Translations under genes and position numbers: made by a program
Notes under the pieces: generated by a model
The model's input: only the letters and a program-made list of their open reading frames with translations
Told to the model about the DNA's origin: nothing
Databases searched by the model: none
Shown here: positions 56,301-64,000 of the stretch, in pieces
Numbering within the stretch: position 1 is the first letter of the stretch
How the letters are laid out: each line of letters starts with the position of its first letter
From: Veillonella dispar
Lineage (GTDB): Bacteria > Bacillota > Negativicutes > Veillonellales > Veillonellaceae
Reading direction: 5' to 3'
Length of the DNA stretch: 64,000 nt
NCBI RefSeq assembly: GCF_900637515.1
Contig: NZ_LR134375.1
Location: forward strand, 310,001 to 374,000

Positions 56301-57602
56301 ATGAAGGATTATATTGATATCCAAGAACGCCCGTCCTGGGGGCGAATGTTGCCACTTAGTTTCCAGCATTTATTTGCTATGTTTGGTTCTACTGTATTGG
56401 TACCATATTTGTTAAAAGTAGATCCGGCAACAGCTTTATTCATGAATGGTATCGGTACATTACTGTATTTATTCGTTTGTAAAGGCAAAATCCCTGCATA
56501 CCTCGGTTCTAGCTTTGCTTTCATTGCTCCTGTAGCAGGCGTATTATCTGCAGGTCTCGGTTATGAGGCTGCAAAGGGGGCCTTCGTTGTATTTGGTTTA
56601 TCCTTTGTAATTTTATCTATTCTCGTTCGTTATATTGGTACTCGTTGGATCGATAAGTTATTCCCTCCAGCAGCGATGGGGGCTATCGTAGCTATTATCG
56701 GTTTGGAATTAGCGCCAGTAGCGATGAGTATGTCTGGCCTTATTGGTAATCAAGATTTAGGCATGAGCCACAGCCAAGCTATTTTTATCTCTATGTTTTC
56801 CTTAGTTGTTACCTTGCTTGGTACTGTTGTGTTCCGTGGCTTCTTAGCTGTAATCCCTGTTTTGATTGGCGTTGTTTCCGGCTATATCTTGTCTGCCTTC
56901 ATGGGCGTTGTTGATTTCTCTGGTGTAGAGGCTGCTCCTTGGTTCTCTTTACCACAGTTCTATGGCATGCCTGTATTTGATATTAATGCCATTATTATGA
57001 TTATGCCAGCACTCTTTGTAGTATTTGCTGAGCACGTAGGTCACTTAGTTGTAACGAGCAACATTGTATCAAAAGACTTGATGAAAGAACCAGGTTTACA
57101 ACGTTCCTTGCTCGGTGATGGCCTTGCGAACATCCTTTCTGGTTTCTTTGGTGCTACACCAAATACGACATACGGTGAAAATATCGGTGTCCTCGCTATT
57201 ACTCGTTGCTTTAGTGTATGGGTAATTGGTGGTGCTGCGGTTCTTGCGATGATTATCTCCTTTGTAGGTAAAGTAGCTGCTCTTATCCATGCTATTCCAG
57301 TACCAGTTATGGGTGGTGTATCCATTCTCTTGTTCGGTATCATTGCAGCATCCGGTTTGCGCATGCTTGTAGAACGCAAGGTAGATTATACAAACCCTGT
57401 TAATATGATCTTAACATCTGTTATCCTTGTTGTAGGTCTTAGCGGTGCAGAACTTGCTGTAGGTCCTGTTGTATTGAAAGGTATGGGCCTTGCGACTGTA
57501 GTAGGTATGGCAATGAGTATCATCTTATTGATTCTTCAAAAAACAGGCGTTGGTAATGACCAATTGAAAAAACAGAAGTATAATTACAGTCAAACCTATT
57601 GA
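56301..57602 (+). CDS. uraA: Uracil permease UraA (NCS2 family)
   Basis: Proton symporter for uracil. 433 residues with about fourteen segments; LPLSFQHLFAMFGSTVLVP, PAYLGSSFAFIAP, VVFAEHVGHLVVTSNI and the NCS2 signature NTTYGENIGVLAITR are visible. The Glu in AEHVGH is a substrate ligand in UraA. GAGGAG precedes the ATG. A xanthine or other nucleobase specificity is less likely but not excluded. Confidence 0.9.
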   Translation: MKDYIDIQERPSWGRMLPLSFQHLFAMFGSTVLVPYLLKVDPATALFMNGIGTLLYLFVCKGKIPAYLGSSFAFIAPVAGVLSAGLGYEAAKGAFVVFGLSFVILSILVRYIGTRWIDKLFPPAAMGAIVAIIGLELAPVAMSMSGLIGNQDLGMSHSQAIFISMFSLVVTLLGTVVFRGFLAVIPVLIGVVSGYILSAFMGVVDFSGVEAAPWFSLPQFYGMPVFDINAIIMIMPALFVVFAEHVGHLVVTSNIVSKDLMKEPGLQRSLLGDGLANILSGFFGATPNTTYGENIGVLAITRCFSVWVIGGAAVLAMIISFVGKVAALIHAIPVPVMGGVSILLFGIIAASGLRMLVERKVDYTNPVNMILTSVILVVGLSGAELAVGPVVLKGMGLATVVGMAMSIILLILQKTGVGNDQLKKQKYNYSQTY

Positions 57603-57666
57603 TGAAATAGCAACTTACGATGATGACTGACAATAGTAAAGCTTTAAACTAATATACTTTATAAAT

Positions 57667-57707
57667 AACGACTACTGAATCAGGTATAACCTGTGAAAGT
57701 AGTCGTT
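57667..57707 (+). terminator. Rho-independent terminator after uraA
   Basis: AACGACTACT and AGTAGTCGTT pair, with an inner AGGT/ACCT, followed by TTTA. Confidence 0.82.
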
Positions 57708-57880
57708 TTTATTATCTTATAAATATCATCGTTTAATACTTGTGAACCGAATAGGTTTAGGATGTAAGAATATTTGATATGAAATAGATTTATATGATAA
57801 GGGTTATCTTTATAATTTATTCTTTATATTGTATAATGAAGATATAAGTTGTATAAAATTAATTGAAGAGAGGAGGGCCT

Positions 57881-58345
57881 ATGGAGTTTTTAGTATGGAT
57901 GGCTATAGGGATTGCCCTAATGGCTGTAGAACTCGTTGTTCCAGGTGGTATTTTGGGACTCATCGGTTATTGTACATTCCTTTGGGGTGTGTATGTAGCC
58001 CTTGGAGAAGGTACGGTGGCGCTATATGCCGTACTAGGATTAACAGCCTTGTTAATTGTCCTTATCATCGTGTTCTTTAATCACTTTGAAAAGACTTGGA
58101 TAGGCAAATTGTTTACCTTAGGGCAACGATCTACGACAAAAGCTGGTTATGTATCTAATGATGTATTAGATGACTTAGTCGGTAAAGAAGGCGTAGCTCA
58201 TACTACACTACGCCCTGCAGGTATTGCTAAAATTGATGGTAATTTGGTGGATGTTGTGACCGAAGGGGACTTCATCGATGCCGGTTCACCTATTGTGGTG
58301 CTTCGTGTTGTGGGCGGCCGCAATATAGTTAGAAAGCGCGATTAA
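57881..58345 (+). CDS. Short NfeD-family membrane protein
   Basis: 154 residues: two or three membrane segments (about 1-65) followed by a C-terminal OB-fold NfeD domain, LVGKEGVAHTTLRPAGIAKIDGNLVDVVTEG. The ClpP-like protease domain of long NfeD is absent. NfeD OB domains interact with flotillins, and the flotillin gene follows 36 nt later. The ATG at 57881 has GGAGGG just upstream. Confidence 0.88.
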   Translation: MEFLVWMAIGIALMAVELVVPGGILGLIGYCTFLWGVYVALGEGTVALYAVLGLTALLIVLIIVFFNHFEKTWIGKLFTLGQRSTTKAGYVSNDVLDDLVGKEGVAHTTLRPAGIAKIDGNLVDVVTEGDFIDAGSPIVVLRVVGGRNIVRKRD

Positions 58346-58381
58346 GCTTTCACCACATCGTCGTATATAATGGAGGTTATT

Positions 58382-59338
58382 ATGGATGTAGGTATTTTAA
58401 TCTTGATTCCCATTCTACTGATTGGGATTATGGTGTTCTTGTATGTTGTGCCATTAGGCCTTTGGGTATCTGCTCTTGCAGCAGGCGTTAATGTTGGAAT
58501 CTTTACACTTGTAGGCATGCGCTTGCGTCGTGTAAATCCATCCCAAATCGTAATGCCTTTGATTAAAGCTAATAAAGCAGGTCTAGATGTTAATGTAAAT
58601 CAGCTTGAAGCGCATTACCTTGCAGGTGGTGACGTTGACCGCGTTGTAGATGCTTTGATCGCCGCTGAACGTGCATCTATTCCTTTGACATTCGAACGTT
58701 CTGCAGCTATCGACCTTGCAGGTCGTGATGTATTGGAAGCGGTTCAAATGTCCGTTAATCCTAAGGTTATTGAAACACCAATTATCTCTGCAGTAGCAAA
58801 AAATGGTATCGAACTCAAGGTTCGTGCTCGTGTAACTGTACGTGCTAATATTGACCGCCTCGTTGGTGGTGCTGGTGAAGCTACGATTATCGCCCGCGTT
58901 GGTGAAGGTATCGTAACAACTGTAGGTTCCTCTGAAGAGCATACAGACGTATTAGAAAATCCAGATCACATCTCTCGTACTGTATTGGGTAAAGGCCTTG
59001 ATGCGGGTACTGCATTTGAAATCTTGTCCATTGATATTGCGGACGTAGACGTAGGACGTAACATCGGTGCTCAATTGCAAACTGACCAAGCGGAAGCGGA
59101 TAAGAAAATCGCGCAAGCTCGCGCCGAAGAACGTCGTGCTATGGCTGTTGCGACAGAACAAGAAATGCGTGCTAAAACACAAGACATGCAAGCTAAGGTT
59201 GTGGAAGCACAAGCTGAAGTACCTAAAGCATTGGCAGAAGCTTTCAGAAATGGTAATCTTGGCGTTATGGATTACTACAATATGAATAATATTATTGCAG
59301 ACACTAAAATGCGTGAAAATTTAGCAGATAGTGAATAG
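58382..59338 (+). CDS. floA: Flotillin-like protein FloA
   Basis: Scaffold of membrane microdomains. 318 residues with a short hydrophobic N-terminal hairpin (about 1-40), a PHB/SPFH domain ([21 protein letters not shown] onwards) and a coiled-coil rich in Ala/Glu/Lys (about 230-290). Close to the B. subtilis FloA length of 331. GGAGG precedes the ATG at 58382. Operon with NfeD as in Bacillus. Confidence 0.94.
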   Translation: MDVGILILIPILLIGIMVFLYVVPLGLWVSALAAGVNVGIFTLVGMRLRRVNPSQIVMPLIKANKAGLDVNVNQLEAHYLAGGDVDRVVDALIAAERASIPLTFERSAAIDLAGRDVLEAVQMSVNPKVIETPIISAVAKNGIELKVRARVTVRANIDRLVGGAGEATIIARVGEGIVTTVGSSEEHTDVLENPDHISRTVLGKGLDAGTAFEILSIDIADVDVGRNIGAQLQTDQAEADKKIAQARAEERRAMAVATEQEMRAKTQDMQAKVVEAQAEVPKALAEAFRNGNLGVMDYYNMNNIIADTKMRENLADSE

Positions 59339-59346
59339 GAGTAGCT

Positions 59347-60096
59347 ATGGACTCTATTTTGTCTTCTGTGCTATCCATCTTTTCGCATAACCCTATATTT
59401 GTGCTAGGTATCATCGCGTATATTGCTTTTTCCATTATAAAAAGCAAGAATACAGAAGAGTCTGATGAGTATGACAATAATGAAAGCTCAGGCCAGACTT
59501 GGGAGGATATGGAACGTGAATATGGTATCTCTATAGAGAAAAAGCCTGTAGAACCTTCGCCTGAGGACTTGTTGTATGATGATGATTTCTATCGAGAAAT
59601 ATTTAAAAATAGACCGATTGAAAATCAGCACCCTGAGGCTCCCTTAAGACCGAAGGGGGGAAGACTGTTTCAATATGATGATTCGGAGACATCTGAAAAA
59701 CATGTTGAAGAGCATCCAAGTAATGATAAAGCTCAAACAGTTTTAGCTTCCGAGCATCATTACGATGAAGCGTCTACAACTCAACAAGGTACTCATGTTT
59801 CATCCAAGAAAACTTCAAGTAAATCAACTGGCTTTAGTACGAGTACAACTCGTTTAAGTAGAGAGTCTGTTACAGGGCCAACCTTAAGTGAACGATTGGC
59901 CGAATTCAAGCGAGATAAGGCTTCTAAAGAAGGAAAGGTACTCCTTGATACGAATATGGTAACGACTTCGCCAATCACTTCGACCAGTGTTTATACATCA
60001 AGTCATAAACGTATATCAAATCATGCTCTAAAAGAAGGCATGAAATGGTCTATTATCTTGAGTAAGCCTAAGGCTCTTGAACGCAGATATCGTTAA
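59347..60096 (+). CDS. Membrane-anchored protein, unknown, in the floA operon
   Basis: 249 residues with one N-terminal membrane span (FVLGIIAYIAFSIIKSK, about 19-36) and a long hydrophilic, Ser/Thr/Glu-rich, probably disordered cytoplasmic tail. No domain is recognised. AGGAG precedes the ATG, 8 nt after floA, so it is likely a third partner of the flotillin microdomain, by position only. Confidence 0.65.
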   Translation: MDSILSSVLSIFSHNPIFVLGIIAYIAFSIIKSKNTEESDEYDNNESSGQTWEDMEREYGISIEKKPVEPSPEDLLYDDDFYREIFKNRPIENQHPEAPLRPKGGRLFQYDDSETSEKHVEEHPSNDKAQTVLASEHHYDEASTTQQGTHVSSKKTSSKSTGFSTSTTRLSRESVTGPTLSERLAEFKRDKASKEGKVLLDTNMVTTSPITSTSVYTSSHKRISNHALKEGMKWSIILSKPKALERRYR

Positions 60097-60265
60097 GTTG
60101 GGGTAGCCAATACGTTTATTAGTCATTAGAAAATATGGCTATCAAAATATTGGTCATAACGTCTACTGGATTATTGGTGATTCATGATCATCGTTATTTG
60201 CGGATAGATGTTGTATAGCAATTATAACGGCACATATCCTATGTGGTGCATATAATTACATATGG

Positions 60266-60311
60266 AAAGAGGTTCCTATTGGTCACCTATGTGACTATTA
60301 GGAACCTCTTT
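60266..60311 (+). terminator. Rho-independent terminator after the floA operon
   Basis: AAAGAGGTTCCTA and TAGGAACCTCTTT pair with an inner GGTCAC/GTGACT stem, followed by TTTTT. Confidence 0.9.
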
Positions 60312-60383
60312 TTTATTGTCTTTTTTTGATGGAACTTTCACAATAATAGGGAAAGGAGTTCGTCTACAAGGAAAGGTGATAGT

Positions 60384-61115
60384 ATGTATCGTAATGTGCG
60401 CGTTATACCTAAACAGTTACTGGAACAATTATATGTAGAGAAACAGTGGAGTGTTCGCGAGGTGGCAGAGTATTTTCAGTGTAGTGTAGATACTATTATG
60501 CGGCGTATGAAGGCATATGATATTGAGCGAAGACCGTTGAAGAAGGATATAAATATGGTTCATGTACAAGCTCTATATGAGTCAGGTAAGTGGTCATTAC
60601 ATTCTTTAGCGAAGCGTTATGATGTATCGATTACGACGATGGCAAGTCGGATGAAAGAATATGGACTAGCTTGTCAGCGTTCGACCAAGAATGTAGCTAT
60701 CGATCCGGTGCGTATTTGTAGGGCCTATAAAAGTGGAAATACGTCAGACTCAATTGCGCGTATGTATGGCATATCCCGATGGAAAGTACATCATGTATTG
60801 CGTCATATGGGAATGTGTACAACGCTTAAAGTAAAACCATCTCGAAAGGTGGACGAGATGGCTTACTTGTATATTCATCATCATATGAGTACGGATGATA
60901 TAGGTTTAGCTTACGGTATACGAGGGTCAACAGTGGCCATGTATTTACGGGAGCAAGGTATAGAAATTCGTTCAAATATATTAGAATTAGACGAAAATAG
61001 GATAAAAAACTTACGTGCTCAAGGGTATGGTGTTGCCAAAATTGCACAGATGATGGGCTGCTCTGCTTCTGCCGTAAGAAAACGACTAGCCATGAAAAAA
61101 TATATCTCTCCTTGA
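60384..61115 (+). CDS. Protein of five tandem helix-turn-helix units
   Basis: 243 basic residues that consist of five repeated HTH modules of about 45-50 residues: WSVREVAEYFQCSVDTIMRRM (about 22-42), WSLHSLAKRYDVSITTMASRM, NTSDSIARMYGISRWKVHHVL, MSTDDIGLAYGIRGSTVAMYL and YGVAKIAQMMGCSASAVRKRL. Each resembles the resolvase/HTH_38-like helix pair, but no recombinase, kinase or ligand domain is attached. Likely binds a long or repeated DNA site. AAGGTGAT precedes the ATG. No near relative is known to me. Confidence 0.7.
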   Translation: MYRNVRVIPKQLLEQLYVEKQWSVREVAEYFQCSVDTIMRRMKAYDIERRPLKKDINMVHVQALYESGKWSLHSLAKRYDVSITTMASRMKEYGLACQRSTKNVAIDPVRICRAYKSGNTSDSIARMYGISRWKVHHVLRHMGMCTTLKVKPSRKVDEMAYLYIHHHMSTDDIGLAYGIRGSTVAMYLREQGIEIRSNILELDENRIKNLRAQGYGVAKIAQMMGCSASAVRKRLAMKKYISP

Positions 61116-61169
61116 TGTAGTGCGGTAGATACTATATACTTAAATTTATACAATGATGGGAGGAATATT

Positions 61170-62108
61170 ATGCTTGAAATTATATCTGCTTTAATACCGT
61201 TTTTCTTACTTGGCATAGCGGCCGCTGGTTTATCCCGTGTATCTGGGGTGGCACTGTCGATGATCATAGTACCAACACTATTGATTTGGGGAGCTAACGC
61301 GATTGATGTTATCGCCTTTATGCTGCTATTTGTGGTGTACAACAACTTTACAATGGAGACACAAGACGTTCGATTAGATTATAAAGACCTTGTATTATTC
61401 CCTAAATGGCGCTTATGTATTCCATTTATTTTGAGTTTAGTTGCTGCGTTCTTTGTACCAGCTGCAGGGATTGCCATCTTTATGGCCTGCTTTGTCCTAG
61501 AATTGTTAGCTACTGTATACAAACGCATTCCAGAAAATAAACGACCTCGCTTGCATCGCGTTATTGTTACATCCGTTTTAAGTGCTGTTGTAACTGCTGT
61601 AGGTGCTTATGCGGGCCCTAAAATTCCTAGTGAATACTATTTCATCTGTGCTGGTTTAGCCATCTTAATTATTACGGGCTTTGCTTGGTACGTAGGCAAC
61701 CATCGAGATGCCTTTAGAGGTGCATGGGAAACAATTTGGGCTGACTTCAATTTGTTCTTGGGTATGTTTGGTGTAGAAGCCTCTTATTATCCAGCAGCGC
61801 TTACACGTTCCATTCCAAATCCAATGGACCGCATGTTACCAATGATTACCGTAGTAGGTGGATACGCTGGTCTTATGGTGGTATTTGGTGTTTACAATAT
61901 CTTCTCCATACCATCCTTGATTACCGCTATTGGTGCTGCTATTGGTATTCGTCTCTTTGGTATGTATGAGTTTTCACGTCATGGCAGCTTCTCCTACTTA
62001 GCGATTGGCTTTGCTGTAGCTGCTGTTGTATGCTTGTATCTCGTATCTCCTACACCAGTAGGCTTTGATCATATTAATACATTAGTATCTCAACCAATCG
62101 GTCAATAA
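61170..62108 (+). CDS. Integral membrane protein, possibly TauE/SafE-like
   Basis: 312 residues with about eight to ten membrane segments. The start IPFFLLGIAAAGLSRVSGVALSM resembles the glycine-rich opening of TauE/SafE sulfite-exporter-like proteins, and a second similar half follows (FNLFLGMFGVEASYYPAAL), but the match is weak. Substrate is unknown. GGGAGG precedes the ATG. Confidence 0.6.
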   Translation: MLEIISALIPFFLLGIAAAGLSRVSGVALSMIIVPTLLIWGANAIDVIAFMLLFVVYNNFTMETQDVRLDYKDLVLFPKWRLCIPFILSLVAAFFVPAAGIAIFMACFVLELLATVYKRIPENKRPRLHRVIVTSVLSAVVTAVGAYAGPKIPSEYYFICAGLAILIITGFAWYVGNHRDAFRGAWETIWADFNLFLGMFGVEASYYPAALTRSIPNPMDRMLPMITVVGGYAGLMVVFGVYNIFSIPSLITAIGAAIGIRLFGMYEFSRHGSFSYLAIGFAVAAVVCLYLVSPTPVGFDHINTLVSQPIGQ

Positions 62109-62191
62109 AGACTATATATGATTAGTGATATAATTCATATATTATGCTGAAAGTTGAGTTCATACTAGATTGTGAAAGGGGTTGATGCTCT

Positions 62192-62785
62192 GTGGCAGAA
62201 ACAATTGAAACGAGACCATTTCCACCGTTCTTACCAAAGAATACGACGGTGATGATGATGGGGACATTCCCACCAACTTCCGAAAAGCGATCTATGGAAT
62301 TTCATTATCCTAACTTTCAAAATGACATGTGGCGCGTGTATGGCTTAGTATTCTTTGACGATAAGGAACACTTTAGAAAAGGGGAGGAAAAAGCCTTTGA
62401 TGCGGATAAGATTAAAGCGTTCTTATCTGAAGTGGGGATTGCTTCTTGTCCTACTGTATTAAAAGCTATACGCGAAAAGGGGAATGCATCAGATGCATTT
62501 CTTAAGGTTGTTGAACCTGTACCGTTGGCAGAGGTATTGGACCAAATTCCAGACTGTAAACACATTGGTACCACAGGTGGTAAGGCCACAGAAATTTTGT
62601 TGAGCCTTTTACCAGAAAAGGTTAAATTACCTAAAACAGGGGAGACAATTCCTTTTGTGTTTAATGGTCGCGAATTGACGTTAACAAGATTACCATCTAC
62701 ATCTCGTGCGTATCCGTTGAGCCTTGCTAAAAAAGCTGAAGCTTATAAAAACTTCTTTAAGGCGTGTGGATTAAAAACGAAATAA
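62192..62785 (+). CDS. Uracil-DNA glycosylase-family protein
   Basis: 197 residues of the UDG superfamily, MUG-like group. VMMMGTFPPTSEKRSMEFHYPN and NDMWRVYGLVFF fit the family pattern around motif 1, and LTRLPSTSRAYPLSLAKK the C-terminal motif 2. It may excise damaged bases or be a structural relative; the usual NPS/HPSP motif is changed to PSTSRA. The start is GTG at 62192 with AAAGGGG about 12 nt upstream, so the N-terminus is not certain. Confidence 0.72.
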   Translation: MAETIETRPFPPFLPKNTTVMMMGTFPPTSEKRSMEFHYPNFQNDMWRVYGLVFFDDKEHFRKGEEKAFDADKIKAFLSEVGIASCPTVLKAIREKGNASDAFLKVVEPVPLAEVLDQIPDCKHIGTTGGKATEILLSLLPEKVKLPKTGETIPFVFNGRELTLTRLPSTSRAYPLSLAKKAEAYKNFFKACGLKTK

Positions 62786-62856
62786 TATAGGTAGATATGT
62801 AGAGCATATAGATGTATCAGCTATATAGAAAAGTCATTAACTAAATAGTTATAAAT

Positions 62857-62914
62857 AACACCTTTGATGTTATATCGTATCTTTGGGGATACAATATAAA
62901 TGATCAAAGGTGTT
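62857..62914 (+). terminator. Rho-independent terminator
   Basis: AACACCTTTGAT and ATCAAAGGTGTT pair around a branched loop that has an inner GTAT/ATAC stem, followed by TTTTATT. The rest of the spacer up to 63104 is AT-rich with no clear promoter. Confidence 0.82.
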
Positions 62915-63104
62915 TTTATTATCAAAAATTAATGTGAATTATTAGAATAGAGATGCCTATATTATAATTGATTATACACATCTTGTTATAAATAAAAGTA
63001 ATGAGGTGTATAACATTTTAATTCTTGATTTCTATAGTGAGAGGTTTATAATTAATCGTTGTCGCAAATGGTTGACAATAGTTTAAGAAAATGGAGTTGA
63101 TATT

Positions 63105-64000
63105 ATGGATAAGGCTAAAGAGGCCTTATGGACAAGATCCTTTGTCCTTGATACTTTGATTAATTTCTTAGTATTTTTGATTTATTACTTATTAATCGTT
63201 ATTATTGCAGTAGTGGCAAAGGATAATCTTCATGCTACAGCAAGTCAAGCTGGCTTGGCCGTTGGTATTTATATTATTGGTACCGTTGTTGCTCGGTTGT
63301 TGGCGGGACGGTTCATTAGTATCTTGGGCTGTCGTAAGATGTTGTACCTTGGTTTGTTAATTTATTTGGTTTCAACAGCCATGTACTTCTATACACCTAA
63401 TCTATTGATGCTCGATAGTGTTCGTTTCTTAAATGGTTTTGCATACGGTATTACCTCGACTGCTACAAGTACAATCGTAGCGGCTATTATTCCAATGTCA
63501 CGCCGTGGTGAAGGGATTAACTACTATGGCTTGTCTACATCTCTTGCTGCTGCAGTAGGCCCATTCTTGGGGATTTTAATGCTACATAGCCTTGGTTATG
63601 ACTTTATCATCGCATTCTGTGTTGCTCTTATCATCCTTTGTGGTATTGGTTCTGTTCTTATGAAGTTTGAGGAACCTAAGCTCGATATTGAATCTGAAGA
63701 ACGTAAGGGCATTAGAATTTCCGATTATATTGAACCACGTATGAACTCTATTAGTCTTGTTTCTGTACTAGTAGGTTTTGCATACTCTGGTGTTATCGGC
63801 TTTATGGCAGCCTATACAAAAGATTTAAATCTTATCTTAGCAGGCACATTCTTCTTCGTTGTGTATGCTGTAGTTATTACTATAACAAGACCATTACTTG
63901 GTATTGTGTTTGATATGAAAGGGGAAAACTTTGTTCTTTACCCTTGCTTCATATCCTTAGCCCTTGGTATTTTCTTATTATCCATCGCTCACTCTACATG
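63105..64000 (+). CDS. MFS transporter, 3' part beyond window
   Basis: 298 residues are visible before the window ends. Eight or so membrane segments, the motif A-like loop VARLLAGRFISILGCRKMLYLG, and FLNGFAYGITSTATSTIVAAIIP place it in the major facilitator superfamily (YfcJ/YhhS-like group). A complete protein would be near 390-400 residues. Substrate is unknown. A GGAGTTG site precedes the ATG. Confidence 0.85.
   Translation, partial: MDKAKEALWTRSFVLDTLINFLVFLIYYLLIVIIAVVAKDNLHATASQAGLAVGIYIIGTVVARLLAGRFISILGCRKMLYLGLLIYLVSTAMYFYTPNLLMLDSVRFLNGFAYGITSTATSTIVAAIIPMSRRGEGINYYGLSTSLAAAVGPFLGILMLHSLGYDFIIAFCVALIILCGIGSVLMKFEEPKLDIESEERKGIRISDYIEPRMNSISLVSVLVGFAYSGVIGFMAAYTKDLNLILAGTFFFVVYAVVITITRPLLGIVFDMKGENFVLYPCFISLALGIFLLSIAHST

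Noticed and set aside
60384-61115. Site-specific recombinase or resolvase
   Set aside because: The HTH units resemble those of resolvases but there is no catalytic serine or tyrosine domain.

Overview
The window looks like chromosome of a low-GC, diderm Firmicute of the class Negativicutes, most likely Veillonella or a close relative. Firmicute marks are the cdaA-cdaR-glmM cluster, a glmS ribozyme ahead of glmS, TPP riboswitches ending in terminators, a FloA flotillin with a short NfeD, and strong AGGAGG-type ribosome binding sites. A passenger-like beta-helix surface protein with a signal peptide fits the outer membrane of Negativicutes. The genus is inferred from gene content, not from a database search.

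Layout. 1-0.8 kb: end-truncated queG (minus). 0.9-7.8 kb: one tightly packed plus-strand operon for a three-subunit molybdenum hydroxylase and its maturation factors (YqeC, MocA/YgfJ-type, YqeB, XdhC in two pieces), the set linked to selenium-dependent molybdenum hydroxylases. 7.9-19.5 kb: cdaA-cdaR, an FAD oxidoreductase, glmM, a TPR protein, a secreted beta-helix protein (minus), glmS under its ribozyme, and trpS. 20-24.5 kb: polar amino-acid ABC transporter, an exported protein and a universal stress protein. 24.7-30.3 kb: CzrA-like metal sensor, AEC transporter, modABC, then an IS3-family element (28800-30269) inserted in the loop of the modC terminator. 30.4-34.8 kb: thiamin salvage, with cytX and thiW-thiD-thiME read divergently from two TPP riboswitches. 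35-39.7 kb: rubrerythrin, then a selenium block (DUF951, selD, yedF, DUF3343), a nitroreductase and CsbD. 39.8-45.1 kb: ychF, cfa, ddh and dapL. 45.3-48.1 kb: an AT-rich accessory island with a two-gene nuclease cassette (PD-(D/E)XK protein plus beta-CASP metallo-nuclease) and a small type I toxin locus. 48.2-64 kb: Bcr-type efflux pump, rpsF-ssb-rpsR, a MerR regulator divergent from a DXS-like enzyme, exported protein, trmB, SEDS protein, uraA, nfeD-floA operon, a protein built of five helix-turn-helix units, membrane protein, UDG-family protein and a truncated MFS gene.

How it fits together. Three separated loci serve one selenium-molybdenum trait: the hydroxylase operon consumes molybdopterin and probably labile selenium, modABC imports molybdate, and selD-yedF-DUF3343 supply activated selenium. 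Cell-wall precursor supply is represented by glmS, glmM, ddh and dapL, with CdaA/CdaR next to GlmM. The strongest candidates for something not well described are the nuclease pair with its neighbouring type I toxin locus (45.3-48.1 kb), the five-HTH protein, the heptamer tandem repeat before yedF, and the structured element after glmM.
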